Below the pieces are notes generated by a model. That model searched no databases, was not told the origin of the DNA, and saw only the letters and a list, made by a program, of their open reading frames with translations. A stretch of 57,222 nt of DNA. Source: Opitutia bacterium UBA953. Its GTDB lineage: Bacteria; Verrucomicrobiota; Verrucomicrobiia; Opitutales; UBA953. The stretch lies in NCBI GenBank assembly GCA_002293125.1, contig DBCR01000075.1, positions 3,350-60,571 on the forward strand. The letters are read 5' to 3'. Numbering within the stretch: the stretch's first letter is position 1; every line of letters begins with the position of its first letter. Shown one piece after another: positions 26,040 to 34,077 of this stretch. A program made the translations under genes and the position numbers.

Positions 26040-26273
26040 ATGCCCAAGCCCGACAAGAATGACATCGAGCGACTCAGTCGCGGCGAGTCGACCCGGGGCA
26101 AGATCGGCAATCGCGGTGTCGGGCATCGGCTGACCCAGAAAGAGCGGATTCTCTTCGAAGCAGCCAAGCGCCAGGGTTTTTTGAAGATACCGGTCAGCGG
26201 CATCCGCAAGAATGTGATCAATATCTACCGTCTTTGGTGCCAAGCCTCCGACCGCGAGTTCACCACCCGCTAA
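26040..26273 (+). CDS. Small basic protein of unknown function
   Basis: 77 residues, soluble and strongly charged (MPKPDKNDIERLSRGESTRG; KRQGFLKIPVSGIRKNVINI; YRLWCQASDREFTTR). The composition, with many Arg/Lys and a helix-like C-terminal half, suggests nucleic-acid or ribosome binding, but no domain is recognised. A short tandem repeat of the GGGGTCTGACCC type starts 8 bases after its stop codon. Confidence 0.65.
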   Translation: MPKPDKNDIERLSRGESTRGKIGNRGVGHRLTQKERILFEAAKRQGFLKIPVSGIRKNVINIYRLWCQASDREFTTR

Positions 26274-26280
26274 GCGGCAT

Positions 26281-26318
26281 AATGGGGTCTGACCCTATTA
26301 ATGGGGTCTGACCCTATT
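26281..26318. repeat. Tandem 19-bp GGGGTC-type palindromes
   Basis: AATGGGGTCTGACCCTATT occurs twice in direct tandem (26281-26299 and 26300-26318). A near copy, the perfect palindrome AATGGGGTCAGACCCCATT, is at 26896-26914. These are short relatives of the RAYT-flanking repeats at 51573 and 52637. Confidence 0.85.
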
Positions 26319-26478
26319 ATGAGTCAGCCGCGTTTGGACGCGCCCTAACCCGCGGCACCGTCTTGCCCGCATGGGGAACCCCCCTCGCCAGCGACCCGAT
26401 TAAGCCTATTTAAACCCTCCGCCGGAGTCTTGATACAGAACGGTCAAGTTAGGGAATTCAGGAGACGCCTTCCATTAT

Positions 26479-26526
26479 TTGACTCCGGCGGAACTAGGTG
26501 TTATATTCTAATCTATAACACCCTAG
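26479..26526 (+). promoter_or_regulatory. Promoter with overlapping operator-like palindrome
   Basis: TTGACT (26479-26484) and TATATT (26502-26507) with a 17-base spacer match a sigma-70 promoter well. A large inverted repeat, CTAGGTGTTATA (26494-26505) and TATAACACCCTAG (26514-26526), overlaps the -10 box and the likely start site and ends two bases before the ATG. This is the layout of a repressor-controlled promoter. Confidence 0.65.
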
Positions 26527-26528
26527 AT

Positions 26529-26714
26529 ATGTTTAAAAAGTTCAATCTAACCGACAAGCTGCTGTTTATCGCCGTTTTCTTGGTCATCATCTTTTCGAAG
26601 CTCCTTTATTTATTGGACTACAAATCGGAGGCGATCTTCGTCGGACTTTGGGCCCCTTCTATCCTTGCCTTCGGTATTTACCTGAAAGCCATCGAGAATT
26701 CCAAAGATGAATGA
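26529..26714 (+). CDS. Tiny membrane protein A of an overlapping pair
   Basis: 61 residues from ATG 26529 (MFKKFNLTDKLLFIAVFLVI). The frame is open upstream to 26430, but that part contains the promoter and is rejected. Two hydrophobic segments (about 9-27 and 35-53) end in KAIENSKDE. Base composition is AT-richer than the neighbours, suggesting a foreign or recently acquired segment. Overlaps the next gene by 8 bases. Function unknown. Confidence 0.65.
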   Translation: MFKKFNLTDKLLFIAVFLVIIFSKLLYLLDYKSEAIFVGLWAPSILAFGIYLKAIENSKDE

Positions 26715-26841
26715 GCTAGTCCCTTACTTCGCGGTCCTCATCTTCTCGCTGTTCGGCATCGCTATTTTTGCCGCGATGCAGCGTCTCAAGAAAATGAACG
26801 CCGACGAGCGCGCCGACTACAATAAAAAGCCAGGCGCCTAA
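26707..26841 (+). CDS. Tiny membrane protein B of an overlapping pair
   Basis: 44 residues from ATG 26707: a single N-terminal hydrophobic helix (MNELVPYFAVLIFSLFGIAI) and a charged tail (NADERADYNKKPGA). The 8-base overlap with the previous gene and lack of a separate promoter indicate coupled translation. It resembles in shape small subunits of membrane complexes, but no family is recognised. Confidence 0.55.
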   Translation: MNELVPYFAVLIFSLFGIAIFAAMQRLKKMNADERADYNKKPGA

Positions 26842-26895
26842 GCCCTCTGGCTTCTAATCTGCGTAGGCGTACGCGCCGCAGCAGTGAATGAATTG

Positions 26896-26985
26896 AATGG
26901 GGTCAGACCCCATTATGACTGGCCTTCCAGTCCTCGCTTCGGCCCCTAGCCAACTTGCCAACCGGTCAACGGGTCAACTCATCAT
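26896..26985. repeat. GGGGTC palindrome and repeat phrases
   Basis: The perfect palindrome at 26896-26914 (arms AATGGGGTC/GACCCCATT) is followed by phrases such as CCAACTTGCCAACCGGTCAA that recur near 46570 and 54520. Confidence 0.75.
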
Positions 26986-27380
26986 CGGCCGGACATCTCT
27001 GACCGACGCATGGGCATGGCGTCGATCAAAGCGAAGAGCGTCGGGACGTCGACGGGGGCGCCCCGGTCGAGCTTCACCCCGCCATCCTTGCCGACCAGGC
27101 GGACCCGGAACACTTTCGCGGTCTGGGTCACGACTTGGACGTGCCTTTCCTGCAGGCCCGCTGACGCCGCCGCCAGTGCATCGCTTTGTCGCAGATACTC
27201 GGCCGACTCCCTCGACGGCGTATCGATGACCAAGACGCGGTGCCGCCACTGATGCGCCGACAAATCGGGGAGACCCGCCTCTATCGACGTCACGCCGCTT
27301 GCGCAGCCCTCGGCGAGCAAGGCGGCCAGCCCGGCGCAACTTAACGTCATGATGGCTTTCATCTTTCCCATCATACGCAT
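26982..27380 (-). CDS. DUF4174-type exported protein
   Basis: 132 residues. An N-terminal hydrophobic signal ends at Cys26 (LLAEGC), so it may be a lipoprotein, although the lipobox is weak. The mature part fits the DUF4174 pattern: HQWRHRVLVIDTPS, GLQERHVQVV, RLVGKDGGVKLDRGAPVD and the C-terminal IDAMPMRRSEM. The family has a thioredoxin-like look and unknown function. Several Met codons could start it. It lies just downstream of the rhodopsin/carotenoid operon on the same strand (40 bases after blh), so it may be its last gene. Confidence 0.72.
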   Translation of the reverse strand: MRMMGKMKAIMTLSCAGLAALLAEGCASGVTSIEAGLPDLSAHQWRHRVLVIDTPSRESAEYLRQSDALAAASAGLQERHVQVVTQTAKVFRVRLVGKDGGVKLDRGAPVDVPTLFALIDAMPMRRSEMSGR

Positions 27381-27420
27381 CCGTGAGACGTAGCAAATCC
27401 TTCGCTGAGTACGGCTCAGC

Positions 27421-28305
27421 TTAGGCCGCCGGCGGCCGGATCCAGCCCATCAGGCGCACTCTTTCGACCAAGACCATGTGCGGGACGGTCAACGCCGCCA
27501 GTCCGACGAAGACGATCTGCAGCACGCGCGCGTCGAGCGGGGTGTCCTTTAAGAAAACCCAAGCCGCCGCCGAAGCAAGCGCCACCCCGATCATAGGCAA
27601 CAAGGCGACCAGGCCGAGGAAGCGCCAGGAGTCTCGGCCGGAATAGCGGAACGCCCGGAGGATATGGCGTGCACCATGCATGCCGCAGAAGAACAAGGTG
27701 AAGGCGAGCAAGGGTGGCGCCACGAACGAGAGAACGCCGACCGCCGCGAATTCGAACGCGGTCAGGCGATCACGACCAATGCGCTCGCCGACCGCCACGA
27801 GCAGCCCCAGCGCCCACGGCCAGACGAGCCAACCCAGGACGGGCATGATCGCGCCGGCCGCCTCCGGCCCGACGAGCTGACCGAATAGGCCACTCATCTC
27901 GACCTGATGGCGCCAGGCCGGCAAGACCAGCACCGCGCCACCATAAAGGATACGCGATATCCAGGGCGTCCCCTCCGCGGGATCACCCGAAAAATGCGCG
28001 GCGGAGATGAGCAGGAAGCCGACCAAGAAGCCCGTGGGTGCCCACACCCAAGCGGCGACCACCAGGCCCGCGAGCGCCAGATAGCCGACCGTGAAACGCG
28101 TCCAATCCCATGCCGTCTTCAGGCCATAGAGCCGCTGCGCGAAAAGAGTATCCATCGCCCCATGCGGGACGCCGAGGACGAGGATCAACGCGGCGAGGAT
28201 GATGAGTTCTAGCTGTGACGGAAACCGCCCGAGCGCGCCGGAGGCCGCCGCCGCCAAACAAGCGACGCACCCGAAGATCAGGCCCTGGCGACGTTCGGCG
28301 TTCAT
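27421..28305 (-). CDS. blh: Beta-carotene 15,15'-dioxygenase (Blh/Brp family)
   Basis: 294 residues, integral membrane. It splits beta-carotene into two retinal molecules, the chromophore of the rhodopsin encoded at the head of the operon. Conserved His-containing motifs are visible: LGVPHGAMD (His48), AAHFSGDP, CGMHGARHILRAF and TVPHMVLVERVRL; the histidines are the expected iron ligands. About eight membrane helices. It overlaps crtY by 4 bases, so it is coupled to the carotenoid genes. Confidence 0.92.
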   Translation of the reverse strand: MNAERRQGLIFGCVACLAAAASGALGRFPSQLELIILAALILVLGVPHGAMDTLFAQRLYGLKTAWDWTRFTVGYLALAGLVVAAWVWAPTGFLVGFLLISAAHFSGDPAEGTPWISRILYGGAVLVLPAWRHQVEMSGLFGQLVGPEAAGAIMPVLGWLVWPWALGLLVAVGERIGRDRLTAFEFAAVGVLSFVAPPLLAFTLFFCGMHGARHILRAFRYSGRDSWRFLGLVALLPMIGVALASAAAWVFLKDTPLDARVLQIVFVGLAALTVPHMVLVERVRLMGWIRPPAA

Positions 28306-29453
28306 GGGCGCACCACGCTAGGAGCGGGTCGGAAAAGTTCACGGAGGAACGGCCCCGGTGGTAAGGCGGCGATGATGGCGAGGTCGTCGAGCAAGGTGCC
28401 CTGGTCGCTCATGAAACGAGCGAGCCTCGCCGGCGCGACCTTGCGGAACATGGCGAGGAAGATGGTCGGCGCCAACTCTGGCTGCCGCCGGAGCACCTGC
28501 AGGAAGAGCGCATCCATCCACCGTAGAACCAGACCGTCCTCCGCGTGCGCTTGGGGGCCTCGCCCTTCAGCTAAGCTGCAGGCACACGCCTCCGCCCATC
28601 GTTGGATGCGCTGGAAGGCATAGCCGCTGCTCGCCCGCGCTCCGCCCGCCATCAAGCCCGCACGGACGAAGGTCGCATCCGCTGAAGGCTTCGGCATCGG
28701 CATCCCCATCGGCAGGATGCCATGCTCCTCACGCCGAATCCGGTATGGCCGCCCTTCGAGTCGCTGCTCGATGAAGCGAGTGAGCTCCCCTCGGAATACC
28801 TCCGGTCCGGCCGGGGCCGGCGCGAAGGCGGTGACTTCCAACAAAGCCCGCGTGGGCGACAGCGGGAGCAGGTAATGGAAAAGAATCTGCCCCGCCTCGC
28901 CCTGCGTGAAGTGCATGATCTCCGCGACGGTCGGATCGAAGACCGGCCCCGCGCATTCGACCTCCACACCGAGGAAAGACTGCCAGAGTACCGCCGCTCC
29001 CGCGACCGGCACCGCCGGCGGGCGAGTGTCGACGACCCAACGGGCGCGCTGGACTCCGGCCGAGGTCTCTACTTCCCAAAGCCCGTCGACCTTGCGCGGC
29101 ACGCCCTGGACGCTCACGCCCAAGGCCAAGCGTACGCGTTCCGACTGGGCGATGAGCTCGCCGCTCTCCTGGTAGAATCCGCCCGAAGGGAGAAGCGCGT
29201 AAGGAAAATCCGGGCAGTCCACCAGCACACGTGCGGACGAGGAAGCCAGCGACACCTTCGACCAACGTCGACGTACCAGATGGGTCAGCTGCGCCGAGGG
29301 ATGCATCCAGAAACACCAAGTGCGGTCATCGACGTAAGCCACCCGACTCTCGAGCACCAAGGTGCGCGGAGCCGCCGCGCCCTGCTCAGCTAGCCGCCGG
29401 GCTAAGCTGAGTCCCGCGGCGCCCCCGCCTAAGATAAGCAGGTCAATCTCCAT
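28302..29453 (-). CDS. crtY: Lycopene beta-cyclase
   Basis: 383 residues from ATG 29453 (MEIDLLILGGGAAGLSLARR), the dinucleotide-binding start of the family. It cyclises lycopene to beta-carotene. CrtY-type blocks include VDDRTWCFWMHPSA, FLGVEVECAGPVFDP, HYLLPLSPTRALLEVTAF and MGMPMPKPSADATFVRAGLM, ending in the FFRKVAP-like segment FLAMFRKVAPARLARFM. It overlaps crtB by 11 bases and blh by 4. Confidence 0.93.
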   Translation of the reverse strand: MEIDLLILGGGAAGLSLARRLAEQGAAAPRTLVLESRVAYVDDRTWCFWMHPSAQLTHLVRRRWSKVSLASSSARVLVDCPDFPYALLPSGGFYQESGELIAQSERVRLALGVSVQGVPRKVDGLWEVETSAGVQRARWVVDTRPPAVPVAGAAVLWQSFLGVEVECAGPVFDPTVAEIMHFTQGEAGQILFHYLLPLSPTRALLEVTAFAPAPAGPEVFRGELTRFIEQRLEGRPYRIRREEHGILPMGMPMPKPSADATFVRAGLMAGGARASSGYAFQRIQRWAEACACSLAEGRGPQAHAEDGLVLRWMDALFLQVLRRQPELAPTIFLAMFRKVAPARLARFMSDQGTLLDDLAIIAALPPGPFLRELFRPAPSVVRP

Positions 29454-30384
29454 GACGTGCGGTGATGCCAGGCAGACCAATCAACGCCTGATGCAGCGAG
29501 ATGGAATGAGCCTGCGGGCGCGACCAAAACGCGCCTCGCAGCGGCTGAGTGGTCAAGGCCGCGAGGGTGATCGTCGCCTTACGCCAGTCCGGTACGAACG
29601 CCCGTCCTTCCCAATACGCGTACTCCGCCGCGGCCAGGCGATGGCAAATCGCGCGATAGACGCGGCCCGCGACCAGGATGCCGGCGCGGGCGCGCACGGG
29701 CAGGAACGGCAACCCGGCTTCGCCGCTGGCATAATAAGTTTCCGCCAGGGCGAGGAGCCGCGCCACCGCGCCACGGAGCGCTGGCTGTAAAGCGGGCGAC
29801 GGGTCGATGAGTTCGGTCGGCGCGATATCGCCGACGAGGCTGGCCGGCAGATAGCGACGCCCCATCCGTGCGTCGGCAGAGACGTCGCGGCAGAGATTAG
29901 TCAGTTGCATGGCGATGCCGAGGTCGACGGCGTGGGCCGCCGCGGCCGGTTCCGGCGCGTCGAGGACCCGGCACATCATCAGGCCCACGGTGCCTGCGGC
30001 GCGGTAGCAATAACGCAGGAGCTCGGCTTCATCCGCCATGCGCACGGTCTCGGCATCCGACGCCATCCCCGCGATGAGCTCACGCACGATTCCGGGCTCG
30101 ATGCCGCATTCGCGCATGAGCACGAGCCCGTCTTGTAAGACCGGATCGTCTGTGCGTCCGTCAACGATGGCACGGTCCGCGGCGGCCAACGCTAGCCGTG
30201 CCTCCTCGGGCGAAGTCGCCTCGTCAACGAGGTCATCAAGCCGACGACAAAAAGCATAGAGTCGCGTCGCGCGGTCAGCGTGCGTCGCCCCGAGCAGGCG
30301 GCGCGCCCAATAGAAGCTCCGCCCTTGACGGGCCAAGGTCGCTTCGGCCGCGGCCGACGGGACGTGCGCGGCGGTGCGGCTCAT
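29443..30384 (-). CDS. crtB: Phytoene synthase
   Basis: 313 residues from ATG 30384 (MSRTAAHVPSAAAEATLARQ). It condenses two geranylgeranyl diphosphates to phytoene. The first acidic motif is CRRLDDLVDE, the second NLCRDVSADARMGRRYLP, where the usual EDA is ADA. FYWARRLLG and YRAAGTVGLMMCRVL are further family blocks. The start overlaps the crtI stop by 4 bases (ATGA). Confidence 0.93.
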   Translation of the reverse strand: MSRTAAHVPSAAAEATLARQGRSFYWARRLLGATHADRATRLYAFCRRLDDLVDEATSPEEARLALAAADRAIVDGRTDDPVLQDGLVLMRECGIEPGIVRELIAGMASDAETVRMADEAELLRYCYRAAGTVGLMMCRVLDAPEPAAAAHAVDLGIAMQLTNLCRDVSADARMGRRYLPASLVGDIAPTELIDPSPALQPALRGAVARLLALAETYYASGEAGLPFLPVRARAGILVAGRVYRAICHRLAAAEYAYWEGRAFVPDWRKATITLAALTTQPLRGAFWSRPQAHSISLHQALIGLPGITARHGD

Positions 30385-31850
30385 GAGGCCGCCGGGATGA
30401 GGGCGTCGATGACCTTCGCGGAACAAAGGACGCCTGGGACACCCGCGCCAGGATGCGTACCCGCGCCGACCAAATAGAGGTTCCGCACGGATTCGGATCG
30501 GTTGTGGAAGCGGAACCAGGCGGACTGACGGAAAATCGGGGCCACGGAAAAGCCCGCCCCGTGGACACTACGGTATTCATCCCGGAAATCCTCGGGGGTC
30601 TTATAAAAATCAGCGGTGATCTTGGCCTTGAGCCCAGGAAGCATCGTGCGTTCCAAGGCGTCGACGATCCGATCCCGTAGGCGCGGGCCTTCGATGGCCC
30701 AATCGATGTCGGCCTGCAGGTTCGGCACGGGGCAGAGGACGTAGAAACTGTCCTGACCTGCCGGAGCAAAGCTGGGATCCGTGGCGGTCGGCCGGTGCAC
30801 GTAGAGCGAGAAGTCCTCGGAGAGCTTCTGACGGTGGAAGATATCATTGAGCAGCTCCCGGTAGCGTTCGCCCATCCAGATGGTGTGGTGCGCGACGTCG
30901 GGATAAGTCCGCGTGGTACCAAAATACATCACGAATAGACCCATCGAATAATGGGCCTGCGACAGCTTCACGCGCGTGGCGAGCGCCTGCTCGGCACGCG
31001 GAACCAGGTCGCGATAGAGATGGGCCGCATCCGCGTCCGAGACCACGATATCGGCGTCCACGTTAGTGCCGTCGGCAAGCACGACCCCGCGGGCGACGCC
31101 CTGCTCGATCCGGACACGCTCGACCGTCGTACTTAGGCGCAGCGTGATTCCCTGCCGTTCCATCAGGTCTCCGAGCGCCTGCGTCACGGCCCCGGTGCCG
31201 CCCATGGCGAAGTGCACCCCATGCGCCCGCTCGAGGAAATGGATCAGCCCATAGATGCTGGTGGTGTCGAACGGATTGCCACCCACGAGGAGGGGCTGGA
31301 TCGAAAATGCCCGGCGGAGCTTATCGCTTACGAGATGACGCGAGACCATCTGCCAAACGGTCTCGTAGTTGCGTAGGCCGAGCAGGTGTGGCACCTGTCG
31401 CAGCATCGTCCCGAGACGGTGGAAAGGTTGAGCGGATAGCTGGGTGAACCCGATGTCGTAGATCCGGCGGCTGTGCTCGAGCAAAGCGAGATACCCCGCC
31501 CGATCGCGCGGCTCGATGCGCTCGATCTCCGCCAGCGTGGCTTCCAAGGTGCCACCGTAGTCGAAGGTATCGCCGTCGGCGAATTGGAACCGATACCACG
31601 GCGTCAGCGGAACGAGCTTCACATGATCGGCGAAACGTTCACCAAAGAGGGCGAACAACTCTTCGAACAAGAAAGGCGCGGTAATGACCGTCGGGCCGGC
31701 GTCATGCCGGAAGCCTTCGCGCTCATAGACCTGGGCCCGTCCACCCAGGGCCGCGCAGCGGTCGATGAGGGTCACGGCATAGCCCTTGGCACGCAGCCGC
31801 AATGCGGCGGCGACGCCGCCGAATCCTGCGCCGATGACGATGGCTTTCAC
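30381..31850 (-). CDS. crtI: Phytoene desaturase
   Basis: 489 residues. FAD-dependent conversion of phytoene to lycopene in successive desaturations. The N-terminal FAD fold is AIVIGAGFGGVAAALRLRAK; later blocks are GGRAQVYEREGFRHDAGPTV, FAMGGTGAVTQALGDLMERQ and the C-terminal signature NLYLVGAGTHPGAGVPGVL. Usual length. Nine bases separate it from crtE upstream and it overlaps crtB by 4. Confidence 0.95.
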   Translation of the reverse strand: MKAIVIGAGFGGVAAALRLRAKGYAVTLIDRCAALGGRAQVYEREGFRHDAGPTVITAPFLFEELFALFGERFADHVKLVPLTPWYRFQFADGDTFDYGGTLEATLAEIERIEPRDRAGYLALLEHSRRIYDIGFTQLSAQPFHRLGTMLRQVPHLLGLRNYETVWQMVSRHLVSDKLRRAFSIQPLLVGGNPFDTTSIYGLIHFLERAHGVHFAMGGTGAVTQALGDLMERQGITLRLSTTVERVRIEQGVARGVVLADGTNVDADIVVSDADAAHLYRDLVPRAEQALATRVKLSQAHYSMGLFVMYFGTTRTYPDVAHHTIWMGERYRELLNDIFHRQKLSEDFSLYVHRPTATDPSFAPAGQDSFYVLCPVPNLQADIDWAIEGPRLRDRIVDALERTMLPGLKAKITADFYKTPEDFRDEYRSVHGAGFSVAPIFRQSAWFRFHNRSESVRNLYLVGAGTHPGAGVPGVLCSAKVIDALIPAAS

Positions 31851-31859
31851 GCCTCCGAC

Positions 31860-32732
31860 TTAAGCGGACTTCACGCGCTTAACGAGTGCGAAGGCGAATT
31901 CGGTCAGCAGCGCCCCCGCTTTGTTCGGCAAGGCGTCCGCGTGCCCGATGGCCGCTTCGAGATGCGCCCGCGCCATCTGGCGGGCTTGGTCGGCGGCGAG
32001 TTCGGGCGAGCGACCGGCGGCGAGCAGCAGGACGATGTTCAAGCTGTGCTGGGCGGCGTCGCCCTGCACGTCCTCGAGGTCGTCCACCATCTGATAACCG
32101 ATACCGAAAGCATGGGCGGCGGAGCGGATGCGCGGCAGCCACTGTTCCTGACGTGCGGCCAGGAAGGCGAGTTCGAGCGGGAGGCTCAGCAGGACGCCGG
32201 ACTTGCCGACGACGATTTCTTCATACCGAGCCACTTCAGCGAGGGCGTAATCCTTGGTGGCCAGCTCCGAGCATTGGCCTTGGATCACCTGGGCGGTCCG
32301 GGCGTGCACGCAGCGGAGCAGAGCGGGCAGAGGAGCGGGGTCAGGAAGGTCCGCCAGGGCGCCGTAGGCGGCCGAAAGCAGGAGGTCGCCGGTGCAGAGG
32401 GCGACGTCGGAACCGAAAGCAGCGCACACGGTCGGGAGACCGCGGCGTAATTTCTCCTTATCCTGCAGGTCATCATGGACGAGCGAGGCGTTGTGGAGGA
32501 GCTCGACGCAGGCCGCGAGGCGGACCGCTTGGTCGCCGGCGACGCCGAGGGCCTCGCAGGCATGCAAGGCCAGCCGGGCGCGCACTCTTTGGCCCCCGGC
32601 TTCGAGGTGATATTGGGCGGCACGCAGGGTAGCGGGCTCACCGGCGGACACGCCGGGCCCCGCCGCCACCCGGACAAGCACAAGCATCAGCCGTTCGACC
32701 GCAAGGAGGGCGGAGTCGGTGGTGGTGTGCAT
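31860..32732 (-). CDS. crtE: Geranylgeranyl diphosphate synthase
   Basis: 290 residues from ATG 32732 (MHTTTDSALLAVERLM); the 34 upstream codons overlap the intercistronic hairpin and are rejected. A class I polyprenyl synthase: the first Asp-rich motif is LVHDDLQDKEKLRRGLPT, the second QMVDDLEDVQGD. The usual GGKR is AGGQRVR. It supplies the C20 precursor for CrtB. It is the second gene of the operon, 123 bases after the rhodopsin gene. Confidence 0.92.
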   Translation of the reverse strand: MHTTTDSALLAVERLMLVLVRVAAGPGVSAGEPATLRAAQYHLEAGGQRVRARLALHACEALGVAGDQAVRLAACVELLHNASLVHDDLQDKEKLRRGLPTVCAAFGSDVALCTGDLLLSAAYGALADLPDPAPLPALLRCVHARTAQVIQGQCSELATKDYALAEVARYEEIVVGKSGVLLSLPLELAFLAARQEQWLPRIRSAAHAFGIGYQMVDDLEDVQGDAAQHSLNIVLLLAAGRSPELAADQARQMARAHLEAAIGHADALPNKAGALLTEFAFALVKRVKSA

Positions 32733-32806
32733 CGGGTGGGGAGGGGTACCGGGTGTGACCGTCAGGAAAATCCTAGGCGCAGGGTCCCAGGATACGTGGA
32801 TACGAA

Positions 32807-32843
32807 AATCGGACAATGGAGCGTGCAGCCCCATTGTCCGATT
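32807..32843 (-). terminator. Intercistronic hairpin after the rhodopsin gene
   Basis: AATCGGACAATGG (32807-32819) and CCATTGTCCGATT (32831-32843) form a perfect 13-bp stem with an 11-base loop, 13 bases past the rhodopsin stop on the minus strand. Only a short T run follows, so it may be a leaky terminator or an mRNA-stabilising hairpin that lets rhodopsin mRNA outnumber the crt mRNAs. Confidence 0.7.
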
Positions 32844-32855
32844 CGTGAGGGGGGA

Positions 32856-33650
32856 TTAGTTCTTGTCGGACTCGCTGACAGCGGCGGCCCAGATGATGAC
32901 GCCGAAGCCGATCTTATTGACCACGTCCGCGAGGTTATAAACCACGTTGAGCATGACGGCAGAGTCGGCGGGTTTGCCGCCGGTCAGGTAGCCCAGGAAG
33001 TAGCCGATCGGGTAGATGGCCCAACCGAAGACGACGATGGCGCGCATCAGCTTGAAGGCAGACTGGACGGCAGGCGGAGCGGACTCAGCGCTGACCTTGC
33101 TGGCTTCACCGGCGTAGATCTCGTAGATGATGTAGAACCAACCAGCCATGCTGACGATGAAGGCCGGCCAAGCGCCGACGGTGCCGGCTTCGCCGAGGTA
33201 ACCGGCGATGAGCATCACCAGGGTGCCGATCATGAGGCGCCAGAATATGCCGCCCGAAACCTTGGTGACTGCCGAAAGGATGAGGTAGAACTCGACCATC
33301 AGGAGGGGCACGGTGATGAGCCAGTCGATGTAGCGGAAGACGGTCGGGGTGTCGCCGGTGGCCACCCAGACATCGCGCATGTAGAAGTAGTGGGTCGCGG
33401 CGACGAGGGTCACGAGGCCCGAGACGGTCAACGAGGTCTTCCACTTCGCCTTGACGCGCTGCGTCTCTACGAAGAAGAAGGCGGTCGCGGCGACCAGCGC
33501 CATCGAGATAACCCAGAAGGATACGCCGACAAGGTCGTCGGCCTTCAGGTTAGCGGAGCCAGTGGCGGCCATCGCGTAGGTAGGAGTTAAAAGGCATAGG
33601 GTCAGCAAGGCGCCGATTTTTGCCACGGAGGATTTTAGGGATGTAATCAT
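32856..33650 (-). CDS. Proteorhodopsin, light-driven proton pump
   Basis: 264 residues from ATG 33650, with a cleavable signal (about 1-28) and seven helices. Key residues: Asp109 (proton acceptor, RYIDWL), Thr113 and Glu120 (proton donor), giving the DTE pump motif; His87 in THYFYMRDVW; Lys246 in NLADVVNKIGFG for the retinal Schiff base, with Asp242 as second counterion. Leu117 is at the spectral-tuning site (105 in SAR86 proteorhodopsin), which predicts green absorption. The gene heads an operon with all carotenoid and retinal genes. Confidence 0.96.
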   Translation of the reverse strand: MITSLKSSVAKIGALLTLCLLTPTYAMAATGSANLKADDLVGVSFWVISMALVAATAFFFVETQRVKAKWKTSLTVSGLVTLVAATHYFYMRDVWVATGDTPTVFRYIDWLITVPLLMVEFYLILSAVTKVSGGIFWRLMIGTLVMLIAGYLGEAGTVGAWPAFIVSMAGWFYIIYEIYAGEASKVSAESAPPAVQSAFKLMRAIVVFGWAIYPIGYFLGYLTGGKPADSAVMLNVVYNLADVVNKIGFGVIIWAAAVSESDKN

Positions 33651-33721
33651 GGGGTGAGGTACGCTTTGAAGGAATATGAAGAAAAAAACCCATGACAAAC
33701 CACTAATCGTCGTTTCCCGCC

Positions 33722-33750
33722 ATTTTATCTGACGGTAAATAAATTGTTAA
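33722..33750 (-). promoter_or_regulatory. Promoter of the rhodopsin-carotenoid operon
   Basis: On the minus strand TTAACA (33750-33745) and TAAAAT (33727-33722) are separated by exactly 17 bases; each matches the sigma-70 consensus at five of six positions. The start site would be near 33715, giving a leader of about 65 bases before ATG 33650. No ribosome-binding site is visible in the leader. Confidence 0.7.
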
Positions 33751-33817
33751 TACAGGGGGGCCTGCGTCTGCCTTGGGCTGGGATGCGATCGCGAAGCACC
33801 CGCTTGTCTCTCTGCTG

Positions 33818-33990
33818 TTCCAAACCGCTGACCGCCAACCACTAATACCTGTAACAGGGTCGGTCGAGCATCCCTGCTCGACCGCGGCCGAAAAAAGATG
33901 GTCGGCCCCACCCACACCCCAAGCCCATCACCTGGTCTCCCCGGTATTGACCCCACCCCCTCATCCGCAAGGTGGCTAAAATTAAACAAA
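33818..33990. repeat. Repeat words between the rhodopsin operon and aldehyde dehydrogenase
   Basis: The phrase AAACCGCTGACCGCCAACCA (33826-33845) is followed by a framed palindrome at 33857-33912 with arms GGTCGAGCA/TGCTCGACC; the second palindrome is partly decayed (GGCCGAAAAAAGATGGTCGG). The remaining bases to 34077 show no gene. Confidence 0.75.
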
Positions 33991-34077
33991 TCGGGATGAG
34001 GAACCGCGGACCCTACGCCAAGCAGGAGGAAAACGAAAAACTTGGTGTCCGTCCTCTCCGATTGTTGGACCTATCCG

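Noticed and set aside
32856..33650. Sodium or chloride pump rhodopsin
   Set aside because: The motif positions read Asp109, Thr113, Glu120, the proton-pump pattern, not NDQ or NTQ.
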